A DNA stretch of 64,000 nucleotides from Burkholderia sp. MS389 (GTDB lineage Bacteria; Pseudomonadota; Gammaproteobacteria; Burkholderiales; Burkholderiaceae), in the NCBI RefSeq assembly GCF_016899425.1, contig NZ_CP045994.1, positions 62,001 to 126,000 of the forward strand, in the 5' to 3' direction. A program made the position numbers and the translations under genes. Shown here one piece after another: positions 29,250 through 38,357 of this stretch. Within the stretch, counting starts at the first letter, position 1; each line of letters starts with the position of its first letter. The notes beneath the pieces are model-generated. The model saw nothing but the letters and a program-made list of their open reading frames with translations, was not told the origin of the DNA and did not search any database.

Positions 29250-30107
29250 TCAGAACGCCGCGGGGCGCCACTTCAGCAGCCGCTTCTCGATCCGCGTCAG
29301 CAGGTAGTCGGCGGCCAGCGCGACCACGGCCAGCACGATCATCGCCGCGAACACGCCGCTCGCGTTGAACGCGCCCTGGGCGGTGGAGATTAACAGCCCG
29401 ATCCCTTGCTTGGAACCCAGGAATTCGCCGACCACCGCACCGACCAGCGCGAAGCCGAAGCTCACGTGCAGGCTCGCGAGGATCCAGCTCAACGCGGACG
29501 GGATCACGACCGACGTGGTGATCTGCCGGCGCGACGCGCCGAGGATCTGCGCGTTCGCGATCAGGTAGCGATCCGCTTCGCGCACGCCCTGGAACGCGTT
29601 GCCGAACACGACGAAGAACACCATCACGACGGCCAGCGCGATCTTCGACGCCATCCCGAGGCCGAGCGCGATCACGAACACCGAGCCGAGCACGACGCGC
29701 GGAATCGAGTTCGCGATCTGGATGTACAGGCCGAACACGTCGGCCATCAGTTTGTTGCGGCCGAGCACGATCCCGCAGATCACGCCGGCCACCGAGCCGA
29801 TCAGGAAGCCGATCGCGGTTTCCTCGAGCGTGACCCACACCTGCGTGAGCAGCGGGCCCTGCGACGTGCCGTTCACGAACCAGTCCTGGATCTGCTCGAA
29901 GATCAGCGACGGCATCGAGAAGAAGAACGGATCGATCCATTTCAGCCGGGCGGCGAGTTCCCACCCGCCCAGCACGATCACGAGTACGGCGATCCGCAGC
30001 GTGACGATCAGGTTGCGCCGGCGGCGCAGCCGGCGTTGCGCGGCGCGCTCGTCGTCCTCGAGCGTGGTCGCCGGAAGGGCGGTGGTGGGAAGCGTCATGT
30101 CGGTCAT
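29250..30107 (-). CDS. NitT/TauT-family ABC transporter permease
   Basis: A 285-residue inner-membrane protein with about six helices. Residues ~175-205 carry the EAA loop for contact with the ATPase (FQGVREADRYLIANAQILGA). The family imports nitrate, taurine, alkanesulfonates, aromatic acids or thiamine precursors; the substrate is not predictable here. It is the third gene of the operon, 49 bases after the ATPase gene. Confidence 0.92.
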   Translation of the reverse strand: MTDMTLPTTALPATTLEDDERAAQRRLRRRRNLIVTLRIAVLVIVLGGWELAARLKWIDPFFFSMPSLIFEQIQDWFVNGTSQGPLLTQVWVTLEETAIGFLIGSVAGVICGIVLGRNKLMADVFGLYIQIANSIPRVVLGSVFVIALGLGMASKIALAVVMVFFVVFGNAFQGVREADRYLIANAQILGASRRQITTSVVIPSALSWILASLHVSFGFALVGAVVGEFLGSKQGIGLLISTAQGAFNASGVFAAMIVLAVVALAADYLLTRIEKRLLKWRPAAF

Positions 30108-30156
30108 GCTCCTGTCCTTGCTGTTTCTTGCCGGTGCTTGTCGTGCGGCGTATGCG

Positions 30157-30954
30157 TCAGCCGATCTGCACTTCTTCGCGCAGGTCGTGCCAGATGTCCT
30201 TGGAAATTTCGATGAAGCGCGGGTCGTAGCGCACTTCCGACATGACGCGCGGGCGCGGCAGGTCGATTTCGTATACGCGCTTGAGCGTCGCGGGGCGTGC
30301 GGTCAGCACGAATACGCGGTCGGCGAGCGCGATCGCTTCCTCGAGATCGTGCGTGACGAACACGACCGAGCCCTTGTTCGCGGACCACAGCTGCAGCAGC
30401 TCGTCCTGCATCAGCGTGCGGGTCTGCATGTCGAGCGCGGAAAACGGCTCGTCCATCAGCAGGATTTCCGGCTGGTTGATGAAGGTCTGCGCGAGCGCGA
30501 CGCGCTTTCTCATCCCGCCGGAGAGCTGGTGCGGATAGTGCTTCGCGAACTTGTCGAGGCCGACCTTGCGGATCCATTCCTCGGCCTGCGCGTACGCGAC
30601 GTCCTTCGAGCGGCCGCGAAACAGCGGGCCCGCCGCGACGTTGTCGATCACGTTGCGCCACGGGAACACGGCGTCGGCCTGGAACACGAAGCCGATGCGC
30701 GGGTCGATCCCGTCGACCGGGCGGCCCATCACGCGGACTTCGCCCGACACGGGCTTGAGCAGCCCGGTGATCAGGTTCAGCGTCGTCGACTTGCCGCAGC
30801 CGGTCGGGCCGACGATCGCGATGAATTCGCCGCGCGCGACGCTCATGCTGAAGTCGCGCAACGCGACGGTGGCCTTGCCTTCCGGCGAAATGAAGCGGCA
30901 CGACACATTGCGAAACTCGATCGCCGGTGTGCTCGGGGAGACTGCCTGATTCAT
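30157..30954 (-). CDS. NitT/TauT-family ABC transporter ATPase
   Basis: A 265-residue nucleotide-binding subunit: Walker A GPTGCGKSTTLN, Q-loop GFVFQADAVFPWRN, signature LSGGMRKRVALAQTF, Walker B ILLMDEPFSALD, H-loop VFVTHDLEEA. The C-terminal extension after residue ~210 (YEIDLPRPR) is standard for this family. It pairs with the permease downstream and the binding protein upstream. Confidence 0.95.
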   Translation of the reverse strand: MNQAVSPSTPAIEFRNVSCRFISPEGKATVALRDFSMSVARGEFIAIVGPTGCGKSTTLNLITGLLKPVSGEVRVMGRPVDGIDPRIGFVFQADAVFPWRNVIDNVAAGPLFRGRSKDVAYAQAEEWIRKVGLDKFAKHYPHQLSGGMRKRVALAQTFINQPEILLMDEPFSALDMQTRTLMQDELLQLWSANKGSVVFVTHDLEEAIALADRVFVLTARPATLKRVYEIDLPRPRVMSEVRYDPRFIEISKDIWHDLREEVQIG

Positions 30955-31073
30955 CGCATTGATCCTGCGGGTGAGGAGGGCGTCGCAGTGGCGGCGCCGG
31001 GCCGGTCAACCGGGCCGGAACGGGGAACGCACGGCGGCGGGATCGCCGCCGCAGGCGCCTTTGCCGGGATTGG

Positions 31074-32078
31074 TTACTTCGCGTTCACGAAATCGTTCGT
31101 ATAGGTGCGCGCCAGGTCGATGTGCTTGCCCTTCACCGACGGGTTGAATGCCGACAGCACCTTCAGCACGGTCGCCGGGCCGTCGGCCGGCATCTTGCCG
31201 TCCGCGGTGTACATCGGCAGCGACGCCTTCAGCGCGGCCACGTACAGCGCCTTGTCCTTCTGGTAGTCGGCCGGCATCTTCGCGGCGATTTCCTCGGCGC
31301 TGTGCGTGTGGATGAACTGCATCGTCTTCGCGAACGCGTGAGCGAGCTTGGTCGCCTCCGCCTTGTGCGCATCGACCCACGCCGACTGCACGTACAGGCT
31401 CGCGGCCGGGTAGGTGCCGCCGAGCGCGGCGCGCGTGCCTTCCAGCGTGCGCAGGTCGACCAGCACCTTCGCGTCGCCCATCTTCTCGAGCGCGGACACC
31501 GTCGGCTCGGTCGTCATCCCGGCGTCGATGCGGCCCTGCTTGATCGCGGCGATGAAGCTCGCGTCCGCGCCGACCGGCAGCATCGTGTACTGCGTCGACG
31601 GCACGCCGTGCTGCAGCGCGAGATACTGGGTGAGGAAGCTCGTCGACGAGCCGAGGCCCGTGACGCCGAGCGTCTTGCCCTTCGCGTCGGCCATCGACTT
31701 GAAGGTCGGCGCGGCCTTGGTCGACACCATCTCGACCTCGCCCGGCACCTGGCCGAACACGGCGATCGCCTTCACGTCCTTGCCCTTGCTCTGCAGGTCG
31801 ATGGTGTGATCGTAGAAGCCGACGACGCCCTGCACGGCGCCCGCGAGCAGCTCGTTCTCGGCGTCGACGCCGGCCGGCTGCGACAGCAGCTCGACGTCGA
31901 GCCCTTCGGCCTTGAAATTGCCAAGCTCCTGCGTGAGCCGCGCGGGCAGGTAGATCAGCTTCGCGATCCCGCCGACCATGATCGTGATCTTGCCGCCGTC
32001 GTCGGCGAAAGCGGGGTGAGCGGCGAGCGCGCAGCTCAGGCTGGCTGCCACGGCGAGGGTGCGCAGGATGGGTCGCAT
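31074..32078 (-). CDS. ABC transporter periplasmic substrate-binding protein (NitT/TauT type)
   Basis: A 334-residue precursor with a signal peptide (~1-25, ending HPAFA) and an NMT1/THI5-like periplasmic fold (KLIYLPARLTQELGNFKAEG, then GVTGLGSSTSFLTQYLALQ). It would capture the substrate and deliver it to the permease. The ATG at 32078 has AAGGAGACGACC upstream. It is the first gene of the transporter and two-component operon; the promoter should lie in 32079-32265. A 119-base gap with GC-rich inverted repeats separates it from the ATPase gene. Confidence 0.92.
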   Translation of the reverse strand: MRPILRTLAVAASLSCALAAHPAFADDGGKITIMVGGIAKLIYLPARLTQELGNFKAEGLDVELLSQPAGVDAENELLAGAVQGVVGFYDHTIDLQSKGKDVKAIAVFGQVPGEVEMVSTKAAPTFKSMADAKGKTLGVTGLGSSTSFLTQYLALQHGVPSTQYTMLPVGADASFIAAIKQGRIDAGMTTEPTVSALEKMGDAKVLVDLRTLEGTRAALGGTYPAASLYVQSAWVDAHKAEATKLAHAFAKTMQFIHTHSAEEIAAKMPADYQKDKALYVAALKASLPMYTADGKMPADGPATVLKVLSAFNPSVKGKHIDLARTYTNDFVNAK

Positions 32079-32265
32079 CGGGTCGTCTCCTTCGTTGTAT
32101 TCGTATGGCGCGATGCTTGCTGCATCGTCTTAACGAGTATAGGGAGGCGAAACCTTCTGCAACCTTTCGCGGGGGGGCGGATCCTTTAGGGGTTTTCCAG
32201 AAAACAGCGGGGCGGCATGCGGGCGGCGGTCGCCGACGCAAGCCGAAAGCGACGCGGCAGCGCGC

Positions 32266-33048
32266 CTACCGCCACCCGATCAACACCCGCCCCATCGCAT
32301 CGACCCCCATGTCGAACAGGTGCGACACGAACGGCACGAGGTTCGGGATCATCAGTTGCACGAGCAACAGCCCGACGATCAGCGTGACGGGAAAGCCGAT
32401 CTGGTACATGCCGATCTGCGGCGCCGCGCGGTTCAGGATGCCAAGCGCGAGGTTCGCGATCAGCAGCGCCACGACCACCGGCAGCGACAGCAGCAGCCCC
32501 ATCTCGAACACGGTCGCGCCGAACGCGGCAAGCGTGCGCCAGCCCGGCGCGTGCAGCAGCTCGCCCGACACCGGCAGCGACTGGAACGACGCGGCGAGCG
32601 CGGCGAATACCTGCAGGTGGCCGTCCACGGCGAGGAACGCGAGCATCGCGACCGCGTTCAGGAACCGCCCCATCGCGGGCGTCGCGCCGTTCGAATGCGG
32701 ATCGAAGAAGGTCGCGAAGCCCAGCCCCATCGACAGCCCGATGAAGTCGCCGGCCGCTTCGACGGCCGCGAACACGAGCTGCATCGTGAAACCCATCGCG
32801 ACGCCGATCAGGAATTGGTTGACGAGGATCCAGATGCCCAGCGCGGAGAACACGGTGACGTCCGGCATCGCGCCGAGCGTCGGCGCGACGACGAGCGCCA
32901 TGAACGCGGCGACGCCGATCTTCACGCGCACCGGCACGGCCGCGTGGCCGACCATGGGCGCCGTCGCGACGAGCGCGAGCATCCGCACGAACGGCCACAG
33001 GAAAGCCGTCAGCCAGCCGTTGAGCTGCGCATAGGTGACCGAGAACAT
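32266..33048 (-). CDS. fliR: Flagellar export apparatus protein FliR
   Basis: A 260-residue membrane protein of the flagellar type III export gate. Family features: VRVKIGVAAFMALVVAP, QLVFAAVEAAGDFIGLSMGLGF, and NRAAPQIGMYQIGFPVT near the C-terminus. It is the last gene of the fliLMNOPQR cluster, 23 bases after fliQ. FliR closes the FliP5-Q4-R1 helical export pore. The ATG at 33048 is the natural start; the longer frame upstream runs through fliQ. Confidence 0.95.
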   Translation of the reverse strand: MFSVTYAQLNGWLTAFLWPFVRMLALVATAPMVGHAAVPVRVKIGVAAFMALVVAPTLGAMPDVTVFSALGIWILVNQFLIGVAMGFTMQLVFAAVEAAGDFIGLSMGLGFATFFDPHSNGATPAMGRFLNAVAMLAFLAVDGHLQVFAALAASFQSLPVSGELLHAPGWRTLAAFGATVFEMGLLLSLPVVVALLIANLALGILNRAAPQIGMYQIGFPVTLIVGLLLVQLMIPNLVPFVSHLFDMGVDAMGRVLIGWR

Positions 33049-33071
33049 CGTCGCCGGGTGCTGCGCGCGGC

Positions 33072-33344
33072 TCAGCCGGCGCCGAGCGTCGCGACGTGCA
33101 GCAGCGTCTGCCGCAGGTAGTCGAGCATCGTCGTCAGCATCCACGGGCCGGCTATCACGAGCGTTGCGGCGACCGCGAGCAGCTTCGGGATGAACGACAG
33201 CGTCGCTTCGTTGATCTGCGTCGCGGCCTGGAACAGGCTCACGACGAGGCCGACCGCGAGCGCGACCAGCAGCAGCGGGGCCGCGAGCAGCAGGCCGACC
33301 ATCATCGCCTGGTGCGCGAGCGTCATCACTTGTTCAGGCGTCAT
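33072..33344 (-). CDS. fliQ: Flagellar export apparatus protein FliQ
   Basis: A 90-residue protein with two transmembrane helices (~15-40 and ~55-75). It has the family opening TPEQVMTLAHQAMMVGLLLA and the VGLVVSLFQAATQINEATLS loop. It forms the outer layer of the export gate around FliP and FliR. It lies 16 bases after fliP. Confidence 0.95.
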   Translation of the reverse strand: MTPEQVMTLAHQAMMVGLLLAAPLLLVALAVGLVVSLFQAATQINEATLSFIPKLLAVAATLVIAGPWMLTTMLDYLRQTLLHVATLGAG

Positions 33345-33360
33345 CGCGTGGATCCTCCGC

Positions 33361-34122
33361 TTACGTGAAGCTCTGCGCGAGCGAGCCGATCAGCAGTTGC
33401 CAGCCGTCGACGAGCACGAACAGCATCAGCTTGAACGGCAGCGACACGGTGGACGGCGACACCATCATCATCCCCATCGACATCAGCACGCTTGCGACGA
33501 CCATGTCGATGATCAGGAACGGGATGAACACCGTGAAGCCGATCTGGAAGCCGGTTTTCAGTTCGCTCGTGACGAACGCGGGCACCAGCAGCGACAGCGG
33601 CACGTCCTCGGGACCCTGCATCGGCGCGGCCTTCGAGATCTTCGCGAACAGCGCGAGATCGGTCTCGCGGGTCTGCTTCAGCATGAAGGTCTTGAACGGC
33701 GCAACGCCGCGCTGCACGGCCTGCTCCATCGGCATCGAGCCGTCGGAGAACGGCTTGTAGCCGTCGTTGTACGCGCGGTCGAGCACCGGCGACATCACGA
33801 AGAAGGTCAGGAACATCGCGAGGCCGACGAGCACCTGGTTCGGCGGCGTCGTCGCGGTGCCGAGCGCCTGGCGCAGCAGCGACAGCACGATGATGATGCG
33901 CGTGAAGCTCGTCATCATCAGCAGCATCGCCGGCAGGAACGACAGCATCGTGAGCAGCAGCATCGTCTGCACGCTCAGCGAATAGGTGGTGCCGCCGTGC
34001 GGGCCCGGGCTCGCATTGAACGCGGGCAGGCCGTTCGCCTGCGCGCACGCAAGCGCGGGCGCGAGACAGAGGATCAGCACGGGCGCGACACGCGCCGCGT
34101 GATGCAGGAATGCGTGTTTCAT
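33361..34122 (-). CDS. fliP: Flagellar export apparatus protein FliP
   Basis: A 253-residue protein with a cleavable signal peptide (~1-26, ending LACA), as is typical for FliP. Motifs: [60 protein letters not shown] and [19 protein letters not shown]. It is the core subunit of the export pore. There is a 36-base gap from fliO. Confidence 0.96.
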   Translation of the reverse strand: MKHAFLHHAARVAPVLILCLAPALACAQANGLPAFNASPGPHGGTTYSLSVQTMLLLTMLSFLPAMLLMMTSFTRIIIVLSLLRQALGTATTPPNQVLVGLAMFLTFFVMSPVLDRAYNDGYKPFSDGSMPMEQAVQRGVAPFKTFMLKQTRETDLALFAKISKAAPMQGPEDVPLSLLVPAFVTSELKTGFQIGFTVFIPFLIIDMVVASVLMSMGMMMVSPSTVSLPFKLMLFVLVDGWQLLIGSLAQSFT

Positions 34123-34158
34123 CGGAGTGCGGAGACGGAAAGAGGGCGCGGCGCCATG

Positions 34159-34734
34159 TCAGCGGTCCTTGCCGCGACCGAGGCGTTTCGCGGCTTCGCC
34201 CGCGAGCGCGTCGCGAAACCGCGCGCCGAACGTGCCGGGCAGGGTGCCGTCGGACGGATTGCCGCCGGCGGCTGCGTCGGTCGAGGGCGACCCCGCCGTG
34301 GCGGCGGCCGCCACCGAACCGGCCGGCAGCGTATGCAGCAGGCGCACGTTGCCCGGCGCGACGCCGAGCACGAGCCAGGTGTCGCCGATCTCGACGATCG
34401 TCGCGCTTTCCTTCGCGCCGAGCCCGACGCTCGACACGACCTTCAGCGGGCCGCCGCGTCGCGCGGGCTGGAAGCCGAAGCGGCGCGCGAGCCATGCGCA
34501 CGCGAATACGAGGCCGATCACGACCGCGAGCCCGACGAGCGTCTGCAGCACCGCGCCGATGCCGAGCGACGGCACGGCCGAGCCGACCGTCACGCTCGAC
34601 GCGATCGAACCGGCGTGGTTGACCGCGTTCATGTCGGCGGCGCCGGCCGGCGCGCACGCGAGCGACGCGGCGGCGGCCAGCGCCGCCGCTGCGATCGCGC
34701 GGCACACGCGCCAGCCGGGCTTCACGACGTTCAT
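34159..34734 (-). CDS. fliO: Flagellar biosynthesis protein FliO
   Basis: A 191-residue protein. A hydrophobic N-terminal segment (ending near PAGA, residue ~31) is followed by a transmembrane helix at ~65-85 (LVGLAVVIGLVFACAWLARR) and a cytoplasmic FliO domain with KVVSSVGLGAKESATIVEIG and WLVLGVAPGNVRLLHTLP. FliO acts as a scaffold for assembling the FliP ring. The start overlaps the fliN stop (ATGA). Confidence 0.9.
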   Translation of the reverse strand: MNVVKPGWRVCRAIAAAALAAAASLACAPAGAADMNAVNHAGSIASSVTVGSAVPSLGIGAVLQTLVGLAVVIGLVFACAWLARRFGFQPARRGGPLKVVSSVGLGAKESATIVEIGDTWLVLGVAPGNVRLLHTLPAGSVAAAATAGSPSTDAAAGGNPSDGTLPGTFGARFRDALAGEAAKRLGRGKDR

Positions 34735-35234
34735 CGATTCAGCTTCCGGATGCGTTCGGCGGGCGTGATGATGTCGGTGAGGCGAATACCGAACTTGTCG
34801 TTGACGACCACGACTTCGCCCTGTGCGATCAGGCAGCCGTTCACGAGCACGTCCATCGGCTCGCCGGCCATGCCGTCGAGCTCGACGACCGAGCCCTGCG
34901 CGAGCTGCAGCAGGTTGCGGATCGCGATCTTCGTGCGGCCGAGCTCCACCGTCATCTTGACCGGGATGTCGAGGATCATCTCGATGTCGTTGTGCGTCGA
35001 GCTCGCCGCGGCCTTCGACAGCGGCTGGAACACGCCGGCGCCCGTGGCGCCCACCTGCACCGGCTGCTCGTTCTGCTCGGCGAGCGCGGCCGCCCAGTCG
35101 TCGAGGCCCTGCTCTTCGTCGGCCGCGGCCGGCGCCTTCGCGTCGGCGGCCGATGCCGCGGCGGCCGACGCCGCGAGGGCCGCATCGGCCATCGCCTGCA
35201 TGTCGTCGTCGGGCGTCTGGTTCAGCTCACTCAT
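34731..35234 (-). CDS. fliN: Flagellar motor switch protein FliN
   Basis: A 167-residue protein. An Ala/Asp-rich N-terminal extension (~1-70) precedes a SpoA domain (~85-160: ILDIPVKMTVELGRTKIAIR, then LIAQGEVVVVNDKFGIRLTD). FliN forms the lower C-ring and contributes to switching and export-substrate docking. The ATG at 35234 is preferred over a GTG at 35240 because GGAAGGTGG is spaced for it. It overlaps fliM by 8 bases. Confidence 0.95.
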   Translation of the reverse strand: MSELNQTPDDDMQAMADAALAASAAAASAADAKAPAAADEEQGLDDWAAALAEQNEQPVQVGATGAGVFQPLSKAAASSTHNDIEMILDIPVKMTVELGRTKIAIRNLLQLAQGSVVELDGMAGEPMDVLVNGCLIAQGEVVVVNDKFGIRLTDIITPAERIRKLNR

Positions 35235-36225
35235 ATCCACCTTCCTTCATCGAATCGCTCGCGCCGATCATCTTCTGCACGCGCAACGCATATTGACCAT
35301 TGAAAATTCCGTAGCCGCATTCCATCACCGGCACGCCGTCGACCTTCGCGGTGATCGTGTCCTCGATCTCCAGCGGCAGCACGTCGCCCGCGCGCAGGTT
35401 CAGGATCTTCTCGAACGTCGCCGAGATCTCGGCGAGATTCGCGGTCAGCTCGACCTCGGCGGCCTGCACCTGCTGCGACAGCACGCGCACCCAGCGGCGG
35501 TCGACTTCGAGCGCCTCGCCCTGGATCGGCGAGCTGAGCACGTCGCGGATCGGCTCGACCATCGAGTACGGCATGCAGATGTGCAGCGTGCCGCCCGTCG
35601 GCCCGAACTCGATCGAGAACTGCGTGACGATCACGATCTCGTTCGGCGTCGCGACGTTCGCGAACTGCGTGTGCATCTCCGAGCGCACGAATTCGAACTG
35701 CAGCGGCCGCACGCTCTTCCACGCGGTCGTGTAGTGCTCGAACACGAGGTTCAGCAGCTTGCCGATGATCCGCTGCTCGGTGGCCGTGAAATCGCGGCCC
35801 TCGACGCGCGTGTGGAAGCGCCCGTCGCCGCCGAACAGGTTGTCGACGACGAAGAACACGAGGTTCGGGTCGAACACGAACAGCGACGTGCCGCGCAGCG
35901 GCTTCACGTGCACCAGGTTCAGGTTCGTCGGGATCGGCAGGTTGCGGGTGAATTCGCTGTACTTCTGCACCTTCACCTGGCTGACGGAGATTTCCGCCGT
36001 GCGCCGCATGAAGTTGAAGATGCCGATCCGCAGCAGGCGCGCGAAGCGGTCGTTGATGATCTCGAGGCCGGGCATCCGGCCGCGGACGATCCGCTCCTGC
36101 GTCGCGATGTTGTAGGGGCGGACGCCCGATGTGTCGCGCTGCTCGTCGACCGAATCGGTTTCGCCCGTGACGCCCTTGAGGAGGGCATCGACCTCCTCCT
36201 GGGACATGAACTCCTGGTGACCCAT
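35227..36225 (-). CDS. fliM: Flagellar motor switch protein FliM
   Basis: A 332-residue protein. The N-terminal CheY-binding peptide region (GHQEFMSQEEVDALLKG) is followed by the middle CheC-like domain (RPYNIATQERIVRGRMPGLE, then FGGDGRFHTRVEGRDFTATE) and a C-terminal SpoA domain (LNLRAGDVLPLEIEDTITAK). FliM links CheY-P binding to the direction of motor rotation. It lies 22 bases after fliL. Confidence 0.96.
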   Translation of the reverse strand: MGHQEFMSQEEVDALLKGVTGETDSVDEQRDTSGVRPYNIATQERIVRGRMPGLEIINDRFARLLRIGIFNFMRRTAEISVSQVKVQKYSEFTRNLPIPTNLNLVHVKPLRGTSLFVFDPNLVFFVVDNLFGGDGRFHTRVEGRDFTATEQRIIGKLLNLVFEHYTTAWKSVRPLQFEFVRSEMHTQFANVATPNEIVIVTQFSIEFGPTGGTLHICMPYSMVEPIRDVLSSPIQGEALEVDRRWVRVLSQQVQAAEVELTANLAEISATFEKILNLRAGDVLPLEIEDTITAKVDGVPVMECGYGIFNGQYALRVQKMIGASDSMKEGGYE

Positions 36226-36247
36226 ACGCGCTCCTTTTGCGGCCGCG

Positions 36248-36748
36248 TTACTGGACGACGAACTCGGTGAACAGCACGTCGTCGACCTTCGCGCGCTGGT
36301 TGCCCGGCTGGGTCGGCTGCTCGATCAGCTCCCGCAGCTCCTTCGCGAGCGAACGTTTGCCGTCCGGCGTCGCGAGCTCCTCGGGATGCTTGTTCGACAG
36401 CGCGAGCAGGATCCGGCTGCGGATTTCCGGCATCCGCGCGGTCAGTTGCTCCTGCGCCTTCGGGTCGGTGAGCTTCAGCGACAGGCCGACGCGCAGGTAG
36501 TGCTGCGCGCCGTCGTCGGACTGCAGGTTCACGGTCAGCGGGTCGAGCGCGAAGAACACCGGCGCGGCAAGCGGCGCCGGCTCGGCGGGCGCGCTCGGAT
36601 GGCCGACGCCTGCCTTGCCCAGGAACACGTACATGCCGCCGGCGGCGGCGGCAGCCGCGCCCAGCGCGATGACGGCGATGAGCGCGATGCGCTTGAACTT
36701 GCCGGAGGAAGCCGGCTTGTCGGCGGTCGGGGTTGCAGTCGTGGCCAT
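36248..36748 (-). CDS. fliL: Flagellar basal-body-associated protein FliL
   Basis: A 166-residue single-pass protein. A cytoplasmic N-terminus is followed by a transmembrane helix at ~20-40 (ALIAVIALGAAAAAAGGMYV) and a periplasmic domain with FALDPLTVNLQ and HYLRVGLSLKLTD. FliL surrounds stators and supports motor torque. ATG 36748 was chosen over one 33 bases upstream because it begins the usual FliL N-terminus. It is the first gene of the cluster; the promoter must lie within 36749-37005, where I see no other gene. Confidence 0.92.
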   Translation of the reverse strand: MATTATPTADKPASSGKFKRIALIAVIALGAAAAAAGGMYVFLGKAGVGHPSAPAEPAPLAAPVFFALDPLTVNLQSDDGAQHYLRVGLSLKLTDPKAQEQLTARMPEIRSRILLALSNKHPEELATPDGKRSLAKELRELIEQPTQPGNQRAKVDDVLFTEFVVQ

Positions 36749-37005
36749 GTGAATGCGTGCGTGATGTCTCGTAGCATGCATTGTTCGGCATCCGGGCCGA
36801 GGCCGATGGGCGGAAAAGAGGGGGGAATTGCGGCTATCTCAGCCGATTGTCGGCCGGGCGTCGGCCGGATGTCGGCGCGATGCGGGGCAGGAACGGCGGG
36901 GGGAAACGATCGGGCGGGAGCGGGACGGCGTGCGCCCGGCGGGAACCGGGCCGGCGGGCAAGGAGTGCGGCCGGCGGGCAGCGGTGCCCGCCCGCGCGTC
37001 CATCG

Positions 37006-37728
37006 TCAGATCGGCAGCAGCGACAGCAGCGGCGCGATCAGCACCATCGCGACACCCGCGATCATCATCGTCAGGCTCGACACGACGCCTTCCTCGCTGC
37101 CGATCTCGCGCGCCTTCGCGGTGCCCACGCCGTGAGCGGCCGCGCCGAACAGCGCGCCGCGCGCGAGCCGCGTGCGCATCGGCACGAGCGCGAGCACCAG
37201 TTCGCCGAGCAGCATCCCGCAGATGCCGGTCGCGATCACGAACAGGGCCGTGAGGTCCTTCGGCGCGTGGATCTTGTCCGACACGGCGAGCGCGAACGGC
37301 GTCGACACCGAGCGCGTCATCAGCGAGCGTTGCAGCTCGGGCGACAGGTGCAGCAGCTTCGCGAGCAGCAGCGATCCGCACACGCCCGCGCCGATCCCGA
37401 CCGCGACGCCGACCGACAGCGACAGCCAGTGGCGGCGGATCAGGTCGCGATAGTCGTAGATCGGCACCGCGAACGCGATCGTCGCCGGGCCGAGCAGCCA
37501 CATCAGCCAGCGCGTGTCGCGGAAATAGACCGAATACGGGATGCCGGTCAGCAGCACGAGCAGCACCAGCACGCCCGGCACGAACACGAGCGGCGAGAAC
37601 AGCAGCGTCTTCTTGTACGCATAGAGGCGCTTCGACGCGAAATACAGCACGATCGTCAGCACGAAGCAGCCGACGGAGATGGCGGTATTCACCCGGTCGG
37701 CGGGCAGGTTCGATAGCGCGGCGAGCAT
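37006..37728 (-). CDS. lrgB: LrgB/CidB-family membrane protein
   Basis: A 240-residue protein with ~7 hydrophobic helices. Family motifs: FSPLVFVPGVLVLLVLL, WLLGPATIAFAVPIYDYRD, TRSVSTPFALAVSD and AAAHGVGTAKAREIGSEEG. LrgB-like proteins act with LrgA in a holin/antiholin-like or carboxylate (pyruvate, glycolate) transport role linked to cell lysis control. It lies 13 bases downstream of lrgA. Confidence 0.92.
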   Translation of the reverse strand: MLAALSNLPADRVNTAISVGCFVLTIVLYFASKRLYAYKKTLLFSPLVFVPGVLVLLVLLTGIPYSVYFRDTRWLMWLLGPATIAFAVPIYDYRDLIRRHWLSLSVGVAVGIGAGVCGSLLLAKLLHLSPELQRSLMTRSVSTPFALAVSDKIHAPKDLTALFVIATGICGMLLGELVLALVPMRTRLARGALFGAAAHGVGTAKAREIGSEEGVVSSLTMMIAGVAMVLIAPLLSLLPI

Positions 37729-37741
37729 GGAAGGCTCCGGC

Positions 37742-38215
37742 TCAGTGCGCGATGGCGCTCAGGCGCGCGCGGCGGCGTTCGGCGAACACGCGCTGCACGG
37801 CGAGCCGGCGTTCGAGCTTCGCGGCGAGATCGACGGCGACGGCCACCGCGACCATCACGAACGCGGTGCCGGCGAGCATCACCAGCGCGATGCGCCAGCC
37901 GTCCTCGCGGAACAGCCCGCCGTACTGCACGGCCGCGACGGCGGCCGGCACGAAGAACAGCAGCATGTCGGACAGCAGCCAGTTCGCGCCGTCCTTCACC
38001 CACGCCGGTGCGACGCGGCCCGAGAACAGCAGCACGAGCAGCACCGCGAGGCCGATCACGCCGGACGGAATCGGCAGCCCGACCTTGCGCACGGCCCAGT
38101 CGACCGCCATCCACAACACGCCGAGCGCGGTGGCCTGCAGCACGATCCGGCCCGTGTGCGCGAGGCTGCCCGAAGCGGCGGGGCGGGCGGCGGCAGTGGC
38201 GGTCGGCTTGTTCAT
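37742..38215 (-). CDS. lrgA: LrgA/CidA-family membrane protein
   Basis: A 157-residue protein with four hydrophobic segments. Family motifs: VGLPIPSGVIGLAVLLVLLF and DGANWLLSDMLLFFVPAAVA. CidA/LrgA proteins are holin-like partners of LrgB. It is the first gene of the pair and is divergent from a LysR regulator gene, the standard arrangement for cid/lrg loci in proteobacteria. Confidence 0.92.
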   Translation of the reverse strand: MNKPTATAAARPAASGSLAHTGRIVLQATALGVLWMAVDWAVRKVGLPIPSGVIGLAVLLVLLFSGRVAPAWVKDGANWLLSDMLLFFVPAAVAAVQYGGLFREDGWRIALVMLAGTAFVMVAVAVAVDLAAKLERRLAVQRVFAERRRARLSAIAH

Positions 38216-38251
38216 GGCGGGCTCCCTACAGATGTTTCTGTCAATGGAGCA

Positions 38252-38280
38252 AGTATAGGGTTTCCCCTAACCATAAATAA
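38252..38280 (-). promoter_or_regulatory. lrgAB promoter with LysR-type operator
   Basis: On the minus strand a TATACT -10 box lies at 38252-38257, with a weak -35 (TTTATT) 17 bases upstream at 38275-38280. The interrupted palindrome TAGGG-TTTC-CCCTA (38256-38269) overlaps the -10 edge and spacer. It is a candidate binding site for the divergent LysR regulator. Confidence 0.5.
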
Positions 38281-38357
38281 AATGACTTGTCTCTATCCTT
38301 GTCATTCCAATTCGGAATTCGCTTTGAATTCAGCTGCACCAATCTGGGGAGTGATCG

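Noticed and set aside
33190..36270. A 1026-codon open frame antisense to the fli genes
   Set aside because: Same cause: high-GC shadow over fliQ-fliM, Arg/His/Glu-rich with no motif.
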